The notes below the pieces were generated by a model, which did no database searches, was not told the origin of the DNA, and was given only the letters and a program-made list of their open reading frames with translations. A program made the translations under genes and the position numbers. This document shows positions 1 through 5,619 of a stretch of DNA of 6,270 bases, in pieces. Every line of letters starts with the position of its first letter. Within the stretch, counting starts at the first letter, position 1. Source of the stretch: an uncultured Helcococcus sp. (lineage in GTDB: Bacteria; Bacillota; Clostridia; Tissierellales; Peptoniphilaceae); assembly GCA_947253305.1 (NCBI GenBank), contig CAMXYZ010000057.1, forward strand, positions 1 to 6,270, given 5' to 3'.

Positions 1-207
1 CAATTACTAAAGAATGCTTATGATAAAGCAAAGAATTTAATTGTTGAGAATAGAGATTTTCTTGAAGAAATTGCTCAAGTTTTACTTGAAAAAGAAACAA
101 TTAGAAAAGATGAATATGTAAGTATTGCAAAGAAATATGATCCGTCAGTTGTTATTGAAGATGAAAAAGAAAATGAACAATTGAGAGATGATAGAGAGGA
201 GAATTAA
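1..207 (+). CDS. ftsH: ATP-dependent zinc metalloprotease FtsH, C-terminal fragment (5' end outside window)
   Basis: An open frame runs from the left edge to a TAA at 205-207 and gives 68 visible residues. The text around VENRDFLEEIAQVLLEKETI, followed by RKDEYVSIAKKYDP, matches the end of the M41 peptidase domain of FtsH, where a helical segment with a 'LLEKETI' motif precedes the variable tail. The last residues are highly charged (EDEKENEQLRDDREEN), as is usual for FtsH tails. FtsH is a membrane-anchored hexameric AAA+ protease that degrades misfolded or regulatory membrane and cytosolic proteins. The AAA+ domain and the zinc site HEXXH lie upstream and cannot be checked here. Support comes from the neighbourhood: ftsH is followed closely by coaX in Bacillus and many other Firmicutes, and coaX is present at 1331. 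The family call rests on a short but characteristic segment. Confidence 0.82.
   Translation, partial: QLLKNAYDKAKNLIVENRDFLEEIAQVLLEKETIRKDEYVSIAKKYDPSVVIEDEKENEQLRDDREEN
195..201 (+). promoter_or_regulatory. Ribosome binding site that favours a TTG start at 209
   Basis: The purine run AGAGGAG ends seven bases before the TTG at 209-211, which is ideal Shine-Dalgarno spacing. The in-frame ATG at 188-190 has no comparable site in the 15 bases before it, and this ribosome site would lie inside its coding sequence. The site therefore supports TTG as the real start of the small membrane protein. It sits inside the last codons of ftsH, so the two genes are probably translated from one message. Confidence 0.6.
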
Positions 208-208
208 T

Positions 209-706
209 TTGTTAGCAGCGCAGAATACAAACCAATCATCAAATCCAAATACATTAATCTACGCATTATATGGTGGATTGACAATTTATTTTATATATAA
301 ATTCCTTAAGGGAGTTCAGGAAAGAAAAAAACTTAAAGGTGAAACTTTTAAATTTTCTAAAAGAATAAGTAAAATTATGTTTATACTTGGTGCGCTTATT
401 ATAACTTTTGGTGGATTTAATATCTATCAAGGTGAAGTGCTTGCTGGTATATTAATGATAGCTTTAGTTTTAGCCTTATTCTTAGAATATAGTTCAACAA
501 ATGATTTTGCTGAAAATGGATTTATTGCTGAATCTAAATTTGTAGAATGGAATAATTTAAAAAAATGGGCTTTTGACGCTGAAAGAGGAGAGCTAGTAGT
601 TAAATATAAAGAAGGATTTGAAGAAAAAAGTTCATATTTAAGAGTGAAACCTGAAGATATAGCGGAAATTGATAAGATAATTAAAAGATATAAATTGAAA
701 AAGTAA
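209..706 (+). CDS. Small membrane protein with three predicted helices and a C-terminal cytosolic domain, unknown function
   Basis: I do not recognise a named gene. Read from the TTG at 209 the product is 165 residues; an ATG at 188 would add seven residues (MIERRIN) but lacks a ribosome site. Hydrophobic segments are visible at about residues 15-33, 55-73 and 76-92, the last two separated by a very short turn. A basic stretch (QERKKLKGETFKFSKR) lies between helices one and two. The last 70 residues are soluble and rich in Lys and Glu; the pattern FVEWNNLKKWAFD, then a strand-like ELVVKYKEG and a final amphipathic helix EDIAEIDKIIKRYK, resembles the DUF5673-type domain of uncharacterised clostridial membrane proteins. 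That resemblance is from memory and needs a profile search. The gene begins one base after the ftsH stop, so it is almost certainly co-transcribed with ftsH and may be an FtsH partner or substrate, which is inference only. Confidence 0.75.
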   Translation: MLAAQNTNQSSNPNTLIYALYGGLTIYFIYKFLKGVQERKKLKGETFKFSKRISKIMFILGALIITFGGFNIYQGEVLAGILMIALVLALFLEYSSTNDFAENGFIAESKFVEWNNLKKWAFDAERGELVVKYKEGFEEKSSYLRVKPEDIAEIDKIIKRYKLKK

Positions 707-713
707 AAATTGT

Positions 714-745
714 TGACCGGTATCTTTACGAACTGGATCAGGAGG
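714..745 (+). promoter_or_regulatory. Leader hairpin abutting the panT Shine-Dalgarno site
   Basis: Bases 714-721 (TGACCGGT) can pair with 732-740 (ACTGGATCA), giving eight pairs with one G-U wobble and one bulged A at 737, around a ten-base loop. The stem ends at 740, directly against the GGAGG at 741-745 that serves the ATG at 750. The position suggests an influence on ribosome access or on mRNA stability between the upstream and downstream cistrons. The pairing is seen in the sequence; the regulatory role is inference, and a stem this short can occur by chance. Confidence 0.35.
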
Positions 746-749
746 AAAA

Positions 750-1328
750 ATGAAAAAAAACGTACAAGATATTACTTTGCTCGGATTAATGACTTCAATC
801 ATAATTATTATGACAGCAGTTCCAGGAATAGGCTTTATTCCTATAGGACCAGTTAATGCAACAATTGTGCATATACCAGTGGTTATAATTGGAATTGTAA
901 AAGGACCAAAACTTGGAGCGATATTAGGAACTATAATGGGAGTAGCTTCAATGATAAATGCTTTATTAAGACCTACCCCAACATCATTCTTATTTATGAA
1001 TCCTATTATTGCAATTCTTCCAAGGATGCTGATAGGATTAGTAACAGGTTATACAGCTGTACTTTTAAGAAATCGTGGAGCTAAATATAAATTAGATAAA
1101 ATAATTCCCGCTGCATTAGGATCAATGACAAACACCGTTGGAGTATTGTCATTAATTTTTATAATATATGCGAGTGCATATATGGAAGCGATAGGGAGAA
1201 CTGGACAATCCGCACTTAAATTTTTATTAGGTATAGCATCAGTAAATGGAGTTATCGAATTGTTAGTTTGTGTAGTAATATCAACTCCAATAGCATATGC
1301 TTTAAAAAGATATGAAAAAAAGAGGTAA
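750..1328 (+). CDS. panT: ECF transporter S component, probable pantothenate-specific subunit PanT
   Basis: The 192-residue product is almost entirely hydrophobic, with about six membrane segments (near residues 8-26, 37-54, 55-72, 84-106, 118-140 and 160-184), the normal size and layout of an S component of energy-coupling factor transporters. The region PIGPVNATIVHIPVVIIG (31-48), then GPKLGAILGTIMG (52-64), is typical of the ECF S family often found beside pantothenate kinase genes. Small residues early in the first helix (around G12 and S16) are where S components usually pack against EcfT. It would bind the vitamin at the membrane and use a shared EcfA-EcfA'-EcfT energising module encoded elsewhere; none is in this window. 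A strong AGGAGG at 740-745 sets the ATG. The stop lies two bases before coaX, which supports pantothenate as substrate. The family is clear; substrate identity rests on context. Confidence 0.82.
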   Translation: MKKNVQDITLLGLMTSIIIIMTAVPGIGFIPIGPVNATIVHIPVVIIGIVKGPKLGAILGTIMGVASMINALLRPTPTSFLFMNPIIAILPRMLIGLVTGYTAVLLRNRGAKYKLDKIIPAALGSMTNTVGVLSLIFIIYASAYMEAIGRTGQSALKFLLGIASVNGVIELLVCVVISTPIAYALKRYEKKR

Positions 1329-1330
1329 GT

Positions 1331-2134
1331 ATGATTTTATTAATAGATATAGGCAATACAAATATTGTAATAGGTGCATATGAAGGCTGTAATAAAATTA
1401 AATCTTGGAGACTTGAAACAAGACAGACTAAGACATCTGACGAATATGGAACTCAAATTGAATCTTTATTATCACATGATAATATTGTTGATATAGATAA
1501 ACTAAAGGCTGTAGTTATTGGTTCAGTTGTACCTACTCTTCAACAAACATTTAAAGATTTAACTGAAAAATATCTTAAAAAAGAAGCCGTAATCATTGGA
1601 GAAAATACAAAAACTGGTATGCCAATTAGATACGAAAATCCAAGAGAAGTTGGCGCAGATAGAATAGCGAACTCGGTGGCTCTAATTGAACATTACAAAT
1701 TACCAGCTATATTAATAGATATGGGAACAGCAATAACTTTTGATGTTGTAAGTGAAGATGGAGCTTATTTAGGTGGGGCAATTGCCCCAGGTATGGGGAT
1801 TGCTTCTGAAGCACTTTTTGAAAGAACATCGAAATTACCTAGAGTTGAATATGAATTACCAAAATCACCTATAGGAAAAACTACTGTAGATGCTATTAAA
1901 TCTGGTATGGTTTATGGTTATATAGGTCTAGTTGACAATATTATTGAAGAAATTTCAAAGACATTAGGCTATAATACAAAAGACATGTCTATAATAGCAA
2001 CAGGTGGTTATTCTAAATTGATTTCTGATAATTCAAAATATATTGAGAAAGTTGATGGTGATATAACTCTTGAAGGTATGAGAATAATATATGAAAAAAC
2101 TATAGAAAGTAATTTAAAGAATGAAAAAATTTAA
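1331..2134 (+). CDS. coaX: Type III pantothenate kinase CoaX
   Basis: This enzyme uses ATP to phosphorylate pantothenate to 4'-phosphopantothenate, the first step of coenzyme A synthesis, in the cytosol. At 267 residues it has the usual length. The ASKHA-fold landmarks are all present: the N-terminal phosphate motif LLIDIGNTN (3-11), the GADR motif (108-111) carrying the expected catalytic Asp110, IDMGTAITFDVV (129-140), GGAIAPG (148-154), TVDAIKSG (185-192) and ATGGY (223-227), with the C-terminal LEGM close to the family's usual ending. Type III kinases generally need a monovalent cation and escape feedback inhibition by CoA. The ribosome site AGAGG at 1321-1325 overlaps the end of panT, whose stop is two bases upstream, so translation is probably coupled. 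The 3' end overlaps the MATE gene by 14 bases. No key residue appears to be missing. Confidence 0.96.
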   Translation: MILLIDIGNTNIVIGAYEGCNKIKSWRLETRQTKTSDEYGTQIESLLSHDNIVDIDKLKAVVIGSVVPTLQQTFKDLTEKYLKKEAVIIGENTKTGMPIRYENPREVGADRIANSVALIEHYKLPAILIDMGTAITFDVVSEDGAYLGGAIAPGMGIASEALFERTSKLPRVEYELPKSPIGKTTVDAIKSGMVYGYIGLVDNIIEEISKTLGYNTKDMSIIATGGYSKLISDNSKYIEKVDGDITLEGMRIIYEKTIESNLKNEKI

Positions 2135-3479
2135 AAGAAAAATTAATTTATTAGAAGGTGATATACTAAAAAATTTATTACTTCTAAGTGCTCCTTTAAT
2201 GGCTACATCATTTATTAATATGGCATATAATATGACTGATATGGCCTGGTTAGGAAGATTAGGAAATGACGCTGTGGCAGCAATTGGTACAGCTCATTTT
2301 TTTATTTGGATAGCTAGTTCATTAGGACTTATATCAAAAATTGGTACTAGTGTATATGCAGCACATGAATACGGTAGTGGTAATACAAAAAGACTTAATA
2401 ATACGATAAAAAACGGAATCGTCTTAGCTATAATTACAGCTTTAGTATATACATTATTTATTAATATATTTGCTAACGATTTAATAGGTTTTTATAATCT
2501 ATCAGAAGCAGTATTAGAAGATGGTGTTAGTTATTTAAGAATAATGTCTATTGGATTTATTTTTTCACTAAATAATTTTCTAATATCAAGCATATATAAT
2601 AGTTTAGGAAATAGCTTTATCCCTTTTATAGCTAATGTAACAGGATTATTATTAAATATATTTTTAGATCCAATTTTAATATTTGGTTTTGGACCAATAC
2701 CAGCATTAGAGGTCAAGGGTGCGGCATTAGCATCGGTTATATCTCAATTGGTAGTTTTGTTAATTTTAGTTATAGATATAATTAGATCAAAGAATGAAAT
2801 ATACATTTCTATGAAGGAAGGTAAGACCGAAATTTCTAATATAATTGAAAAATTTATAAAAGGTGCTCCAGCTGGAGCTATGAGTATATTTCACGCATTA
2901 GTATCGATGGTCTTGGCAAGATTTATTTCGGACTATGGAACTATACCAATGGCTGTGTATTCTGTAGGAGCACAAATAGAGTCTGTTACATGGATGACAA
3001 CAGAAGGATTTAGTGGGGGAATTGTTGCATTTGTTGGACAAAATTATGGTGCAAAAAAATATGATCGTCTTAAATTAATTATTAAAAAGTCTATTAAATC
3101 TGTTTCATTTATAGGTGTACTAGGTACATTGATATTGGCTATATTTAGGTATGAATTATTTGAATTATTTGTACCGAATGAACCGGTAACTAATGTGGTA
3201 GGAGCTAGATATTTATTAATATTAGCAACATGTCAATTATTTATGGCTTTGGAAATCGGTATTTCGGCAGTGTTTAATGGATTAGGAAAGACTAAAGTTC
3301 CAGCTACTATAAATACAATATTTAATATTATGAGAATCCCAATTTCTTTATTACTAATGCAATACTATAAATTTTATGGAGTATATATGGCAATGACTAT
3401 ATCAACGATATTCAAAGGTGTAGTAAGTTCTTACTTCCTGTACAAAGAATATAAGAATATTGGTGGGGAAAATTATTAA
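2121..3479 (+). CDS. MATE family efflux transporter (multidrug and toxic compound extrusion)
   Basis: This is a 452-residue integral membrane protein with about twelve hydrophobic segments arranged as two homologous halves (roughly residues 18-220 and 245-440). Family signatures include LLEGDILKNLLLLSAPLM (10-27), YNMTDMAWLGRLG (36-48) in helix one to two, VKGAALASVISQ (198-209), the second-half VGAQIE (282-287), FVGQNYGAKKYDRLK (304-318) and NGLGKTKVP (386-394). MATE pumps export cationic drugs or metabolites in exchange for Na+ or H+; the substrate cannot be read from sequence. The ATG lies inside the last codons of coaX (14-base overlap, different frame) and no good Shine-Dalgarno is visible just upstream, only a weak AGAAAG at 2104-2109, so translation is probably coupled to coaX. 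The start fits the family's N-terminus. It is the last gene of the + strand group and is followed by a terminator. Confidence 0.95.
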   Translation: MKKFKRKINLLEGDILKNLLLLSAPLMATSFINMAYNMTDMAWLGRLGNDAVAAIGTAHFFIWIASSLGLISKIGTSVYAAHEYGSGNTKRLNNTIKNGIVLAIITALVYTLFINIFANDLIGFYNLSEAVLEDGVSYLRIMSIGFIFSLNNFLISSIYNSLGNSFIPFIANVTGLLLNIFLDPILIFGFGPIPALEVKGAALASVISQLVVLLILVIDIIRSKNEIYISMKEGKTEISNIIEKFIKGAPAGAMSIFHALVSMVLARFISDYGTIPMAVYSVGAQIESVTWMTTEGFSGGIVAFVGQNYGAKKYDRLKLIIKKSIKSVSFIGVLGTLILAIFRYELFELFVPNEPVTNVVGARYLLILATCQLFMALEIGISAVFNGLGKTKVPATINTIFNIMRIPISLLLMQYYKFYGVYMAMTISTIFKGVVSSYFLYKEYKNIGGENY

Positions 3480-3480
3480 A

Positions 3481-3551
3481 AATAAAAACTACCAACTAAG
3501 TAAGGTGAACCCATAAAGTATGGTGACCCCATAAAGTTGGTAGTTTTTATT
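3481..3551. terminator. Bidirectional terminator between convergent MATE and histidine kinase genes
   Basis: The 17-base arm AATAAAAACTACCAACT (3481-3497) is perfectly complementary to AGTTGGTAGTTTTTATT (3535-3551). On the + strand the GC-containing part of the stem is followed by a T-rich run, which suits termination of the MATE transcript. The same holds on the - strand for the histidine kinase transcript. The loop of 37 bases is much longer than in a standard intrinsic terminator and is filled by a tandem repeat (listed separately). Position between two convergent stops supports the call; the long loop lowers certainty about efficiency. Confidence 0.75.
3498..3537. repeat. Two tandem 18-base repeats inside the terminator loop
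   Basis: AAGTAAGGTGAACCCATA (3498-3515) is followed immediately by AAGTATGGTGACCCCATA (3516-3533), differing at two of 18 positions, and then by a third start, AAGT (3534-3537), that runs into the right arm of the stem. The second unit contains a small self-complementary core, TATGG and CCATA (3519-3523 and 3529-3533), around a five-base loop. The phrase GTGACCCCATAAAGTTGG resembles, from memory, terminal repeats of IS3/IS150-group insertion sequences. No transposase or target duplication is visible, so an IS origin is only a hypothesis. Confidence 0.6.
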
Positions 3552-3552
3552 A

Positions 3553-4881
3553 TTAATTTGTTTTATTAATAGTTAATATAAATTCTGTACCTTTTCCAAC
3601 GGTAGAATCTACAGTCAGATTATATCCTAATAAGTCTACAAAACTTTTTGTGATAGATAGTCCAAGACCATGACCGGATATTTTTGTATTTCTAACATTG
3701 TCAACTCTATAGAATCTTTCAAAAATATGCTTTAAATCCTCTTCATCTATACCAATACCATCATCAGATATTCTAATAACTTCACGATTTTTTAATGATT
3801 TTTGAATTATTTTTATATTTCCATTATTATCAACTGCTTTAATTGAATTAGAAATAATATTTGAAAAAATTTGAGTTAATTTTGATTTATCAGTATTAAT
3901 CACTGTGTCTTCATTTAAGTCCAATTCCAAACTAATATCCTTTTCTGCAAATGATAATTTAAATGAATCGGTTACTTGTTCGATTAACTGAGAAAGATTT
4001 ACATCTTCAAGTGTCAATTCAGTAAATTTCTCACTGTTTGCGAAACTGACTTGTAAATTATCTATCAAGGCATTCATTCTATAAATTTCAGATAATAATA
4101 CATTTATTGTGTATTCATCTGCTTCAACTACATCATCTCTTATACCTTCGAGATGTAGCATTAAATTGGTAATAGGTGTTCTCAATTCATGCGCTATGTC
4201 TGAAGCGTAATCTGTTCTTATTTTGTCTTGTATTTTTAATGTTTGTGCCAAATAATTTATATCCGATGAGAGTTCATCTAATTCATAAATATTATATTCT
4301 TTTTGCTCTAAATCATAGTTTTTTTGACGAATATTTTTTGCCATTTTTTGTATATCTACGATTGGATTTGTAATAATCTTACTTATGAATACAGTAATAA
4401 TTGAAGCTATTAGTATTGCTCCTAAGAATAGTAGGGCAGAATTTTTTACCATTTCTGCATAAAACTCACTAGTACTTTTATCGTAGATAAATACATCTTC
4501 AGCATAAGTTATAGCTAGATAACCAGTAATTTCTCCGTCGTTAACGAGATGATATTTATTAGTAACTAGTTGTACGGTATTTTCATATGTCTCAGATATA
4601 CCTATAAATTGAGCAATTACTTGATTCTTTGTATTATAAAAAGTTAAGTTAATATTTTTATTTCTTACATAATTTTCTAAATATATGAGATTAGGTGCTG
4701 TATAAATATCTGTTAATTCTGAAATTTCTTGAGATATTCTCTCGAATTCTTTATTTCTGCTTTTTTCTAGAAATGAATTAAGAGATCTTTGAAATAGAAA
4801 GGAACTAAGTAGGGCAGATACAAGTATTACTAATACTATTAATATTGTGTATGATTTTTGAAGTTTTTTACTTAGCTTCAT
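3553..4881 (-). CDS. Sensor histidine kinase of an OmpR-type two-component system
   Basis: This 442-residue membrane kinase has a complete classical layout. There is a first membrane helix at about 12-30, an extracytoplasmic sensor of about 115 residues (32-146), a second helix at about 148-167, a HAMP linker at 168-220, a dimerisation domain with the H-box SDIAHELRTP (phospho-acceptor His231), and an ATPase domain. The latter shows the N-box around NIISNSIKA (341-349), G1 DDGIGID (373-379), the F-box IFERFYR (386-392) and G2 GHGLGLSI (403-410), so it should be catalytically competent. The H-box context (HELRTPITNLMLHLEGIRDD) is reminiscent of BaeS-like kinases, which is a weak resemblance. 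The sensor has no recognised ligand motif; its mixed alpha/beta text could be a PAS/Cache-like fold. The start overlaps the regulator gene by 14 bases and has its own GGAG (4888-4891). The stimulus is unknown; the neighbouring penicillin-binding protein suggests envelope status. Confidence 0.95.
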   Translation of the reverse strand: MKLSKKLQKSYTILIVLVILVSALLSSFLFQRSLNSFLEKSRNKEFERISQEISELTDIYTAPNLIYLENYVRNKNINLTFYNTKNQVIAQFIGISETYENTVQLVTNKYHLVNDGEITGYLAITYAEDVFIYDKSTSEFYAEMVKNSALLFLGAILIASIITVFISKIITNPIVDIQKMAKNIRQKNYDLEQKEYNIYELDELSSDINYLAQTLKIQDKIRTDYASDIAHELRTPITNLMLHLEGIRDDVVEADEYTINVLLSEIYRMNALIDNLQVSFANSEKFTELTLEDVNLSQLIEQVTDSFKLSFAEKDISLELDLNEDTVINTDKSKLTQIFSNIISNSIKAVDNNGNIKIIQKSLKNREVIRISDDGIGIDEEDLKHIFERFYRVDNVRNTKISGHGLGLSITKSFVDLLGYNLTVDSTVGKGTEFILTINKTN

Positions 4882-5560
4882 CTATTTCTCCAGCTTTGTA
4901 TCCTAATCCATAGATTGTTTTTATATAGATTGGATTTTTTGGATTATCTTCAATTTTTTGTCTTATATTTTTAATGTGAGTATCTATAGCTCTATCAAAA
5001 GCGTCATAATCATATCCGAATGATATTTCAATAATTTCATTTCTTGTAAATGTTTTTGTCGGATTTGCGAATAAAGTATTGATTATTAATAGTTCGTTTT
5101 TAGTTAAAGAAATTTCTTCATCATCCTTTAGAACTCTATTATTCTCTAAATCAATCTTTAATCTGTGATTTTTTGAAATTATAAAATCACTTTTAGTAGT
5201 AGTTCTTTTTAATATTGCTTTAACTCTTTCTACTAATTCATTTCCAGAAAAAGGCTTTTTAATATAGTCGTCAGCACCGCTTCTAAAACCAGAAAGTACA
5301 TCGGCTTCATTAACTTTTGCAGTTACTAATATTACTGGAATATTAGAGTTCTCTCTTATAATTAATAATACTTGCTCTCCACTTAATTTAGGAATCATTA
5401 AATCTAAAATAACTAAATCAAAATCATTTTTATAAAACAAATCAATAGCTTCTGAGCCATCATAGGCTATTGTTGTTTCAAAACCAGCTTTTTTGAGATA
5501 GTTTTGTTCCATTGTGGCTATGCCTTTTTCATCTTCTACAATTAATATTTTATATGACAT
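4868..5560 (-). CDS. OmpR/PhoB-family response regulator transcription factor
   Basis: The 230-residue product has an N-terminal receiver domain (about 1-118) and a C-terminal winged-helix DNA-binding domain (about 126-224). Receiver landmarks are intact: acidic pocket Glu9-Asp10, phospho-acceptor Asp53 in LVILDLMIP, the switch Thr80 in LVTAK, and Lys102 in YIKKPF. The C-terminal half shows the OmpR pattern SLTKNELLII, then the recognition-helix region FDRAIDTHIKNIRQKI and the hairpin IKTIYGLGYKAG. It should be phosphorylated by the kinase encoded immediately downstream and act on promoters, probably as a dimer. AGGAG at 5566-5570 with five bases of spacing sets the ATG. Only 15 bases separate this start from an upstream hairpin, so there is no space for a promoter between them; the operon must start further up, within or before the penicillin-binding protein gene, or depend on readthrough. 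Confidence 0.96.
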   Translation of the reverse strand: MSYKILIVEDEKGIATMEQNYLKKAGFETTIAYDGSEAIDLFYKNDFDLVILDLMIPKLSGEQVLLIIRENSNIPVILVTAKVNEADVLSGFRSGADDYIKKPFSGNELVERVKAILKRTTTKSDFIISKNHRLKIDLENNRVLKDDEEISLTKNELLIINTLFANPTKTFTRNEIIEISFGYDYDAFDRAIDTHIKNIRQKIEDNPKNPIYIKTIYGLGYKAGEIDEAK

Positions 5561-5575
5561 ATTATCTCCTTATTC

Positions 5576-5607
5576 TAAAATAGAAGCCCAGAAGGGCTTC
5601 TATTTTA
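5576..5607 (-). terminator. Hairpin terminator or attenuator between the penicillin-binding protein gene and the response regulator
   Basis: TAGAAGCCC (5581-5589) pairs perfectly with GGGCTTCTA (5594-5602) around the four-base loop AGAA, and flanking A/T bases extend the stem to 14 pairs (5576-5589 with 5594-5607). Read on the - strand the GC-containing stem is followed by TTTTA, a short U tract, 13 bases after the penicillin-binding protein stop. The stem-loop is strong, but the U run is short and part of it is itself in the extended stem, so termination may be partial. It sits six bases upstream of the AGGAG of the response regulator. Confidence 0.75.
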
Positions 5608-5619
5608 AGCTTTAAATTA

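Noticed and set aside
669..694. TTGATA and TATAAA at the end of the small membrane protein gene as a promoter for panT
   Set aside because: The spacing between the hexamers is only about 14 bases and the region is AT-rich coding sequence, so such matches are expected by chance.
713..741. TTGACC at 713-718 as a -35 box of a panT promoter
   Set aside because: No TATAAT-like hexamer lies 16-18 bases downstream; the corresponding bases are GC-containing and run into the ribosome site.
2531..2716. A 61-codon open frame on the - strand within the MATE gene
   Set aside because: It is antisense to conserved MATE helices and has the composition expected of a shadow frame.
4176..4373. A 65-codon open frame on the + strand, opposite the histidine kinase
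   Set aside because: It lies entirely within the well-supported kinase gene, antisense to its H-box and HAMP region, has no ribosome site of note and its peptide resembles no protein I know.
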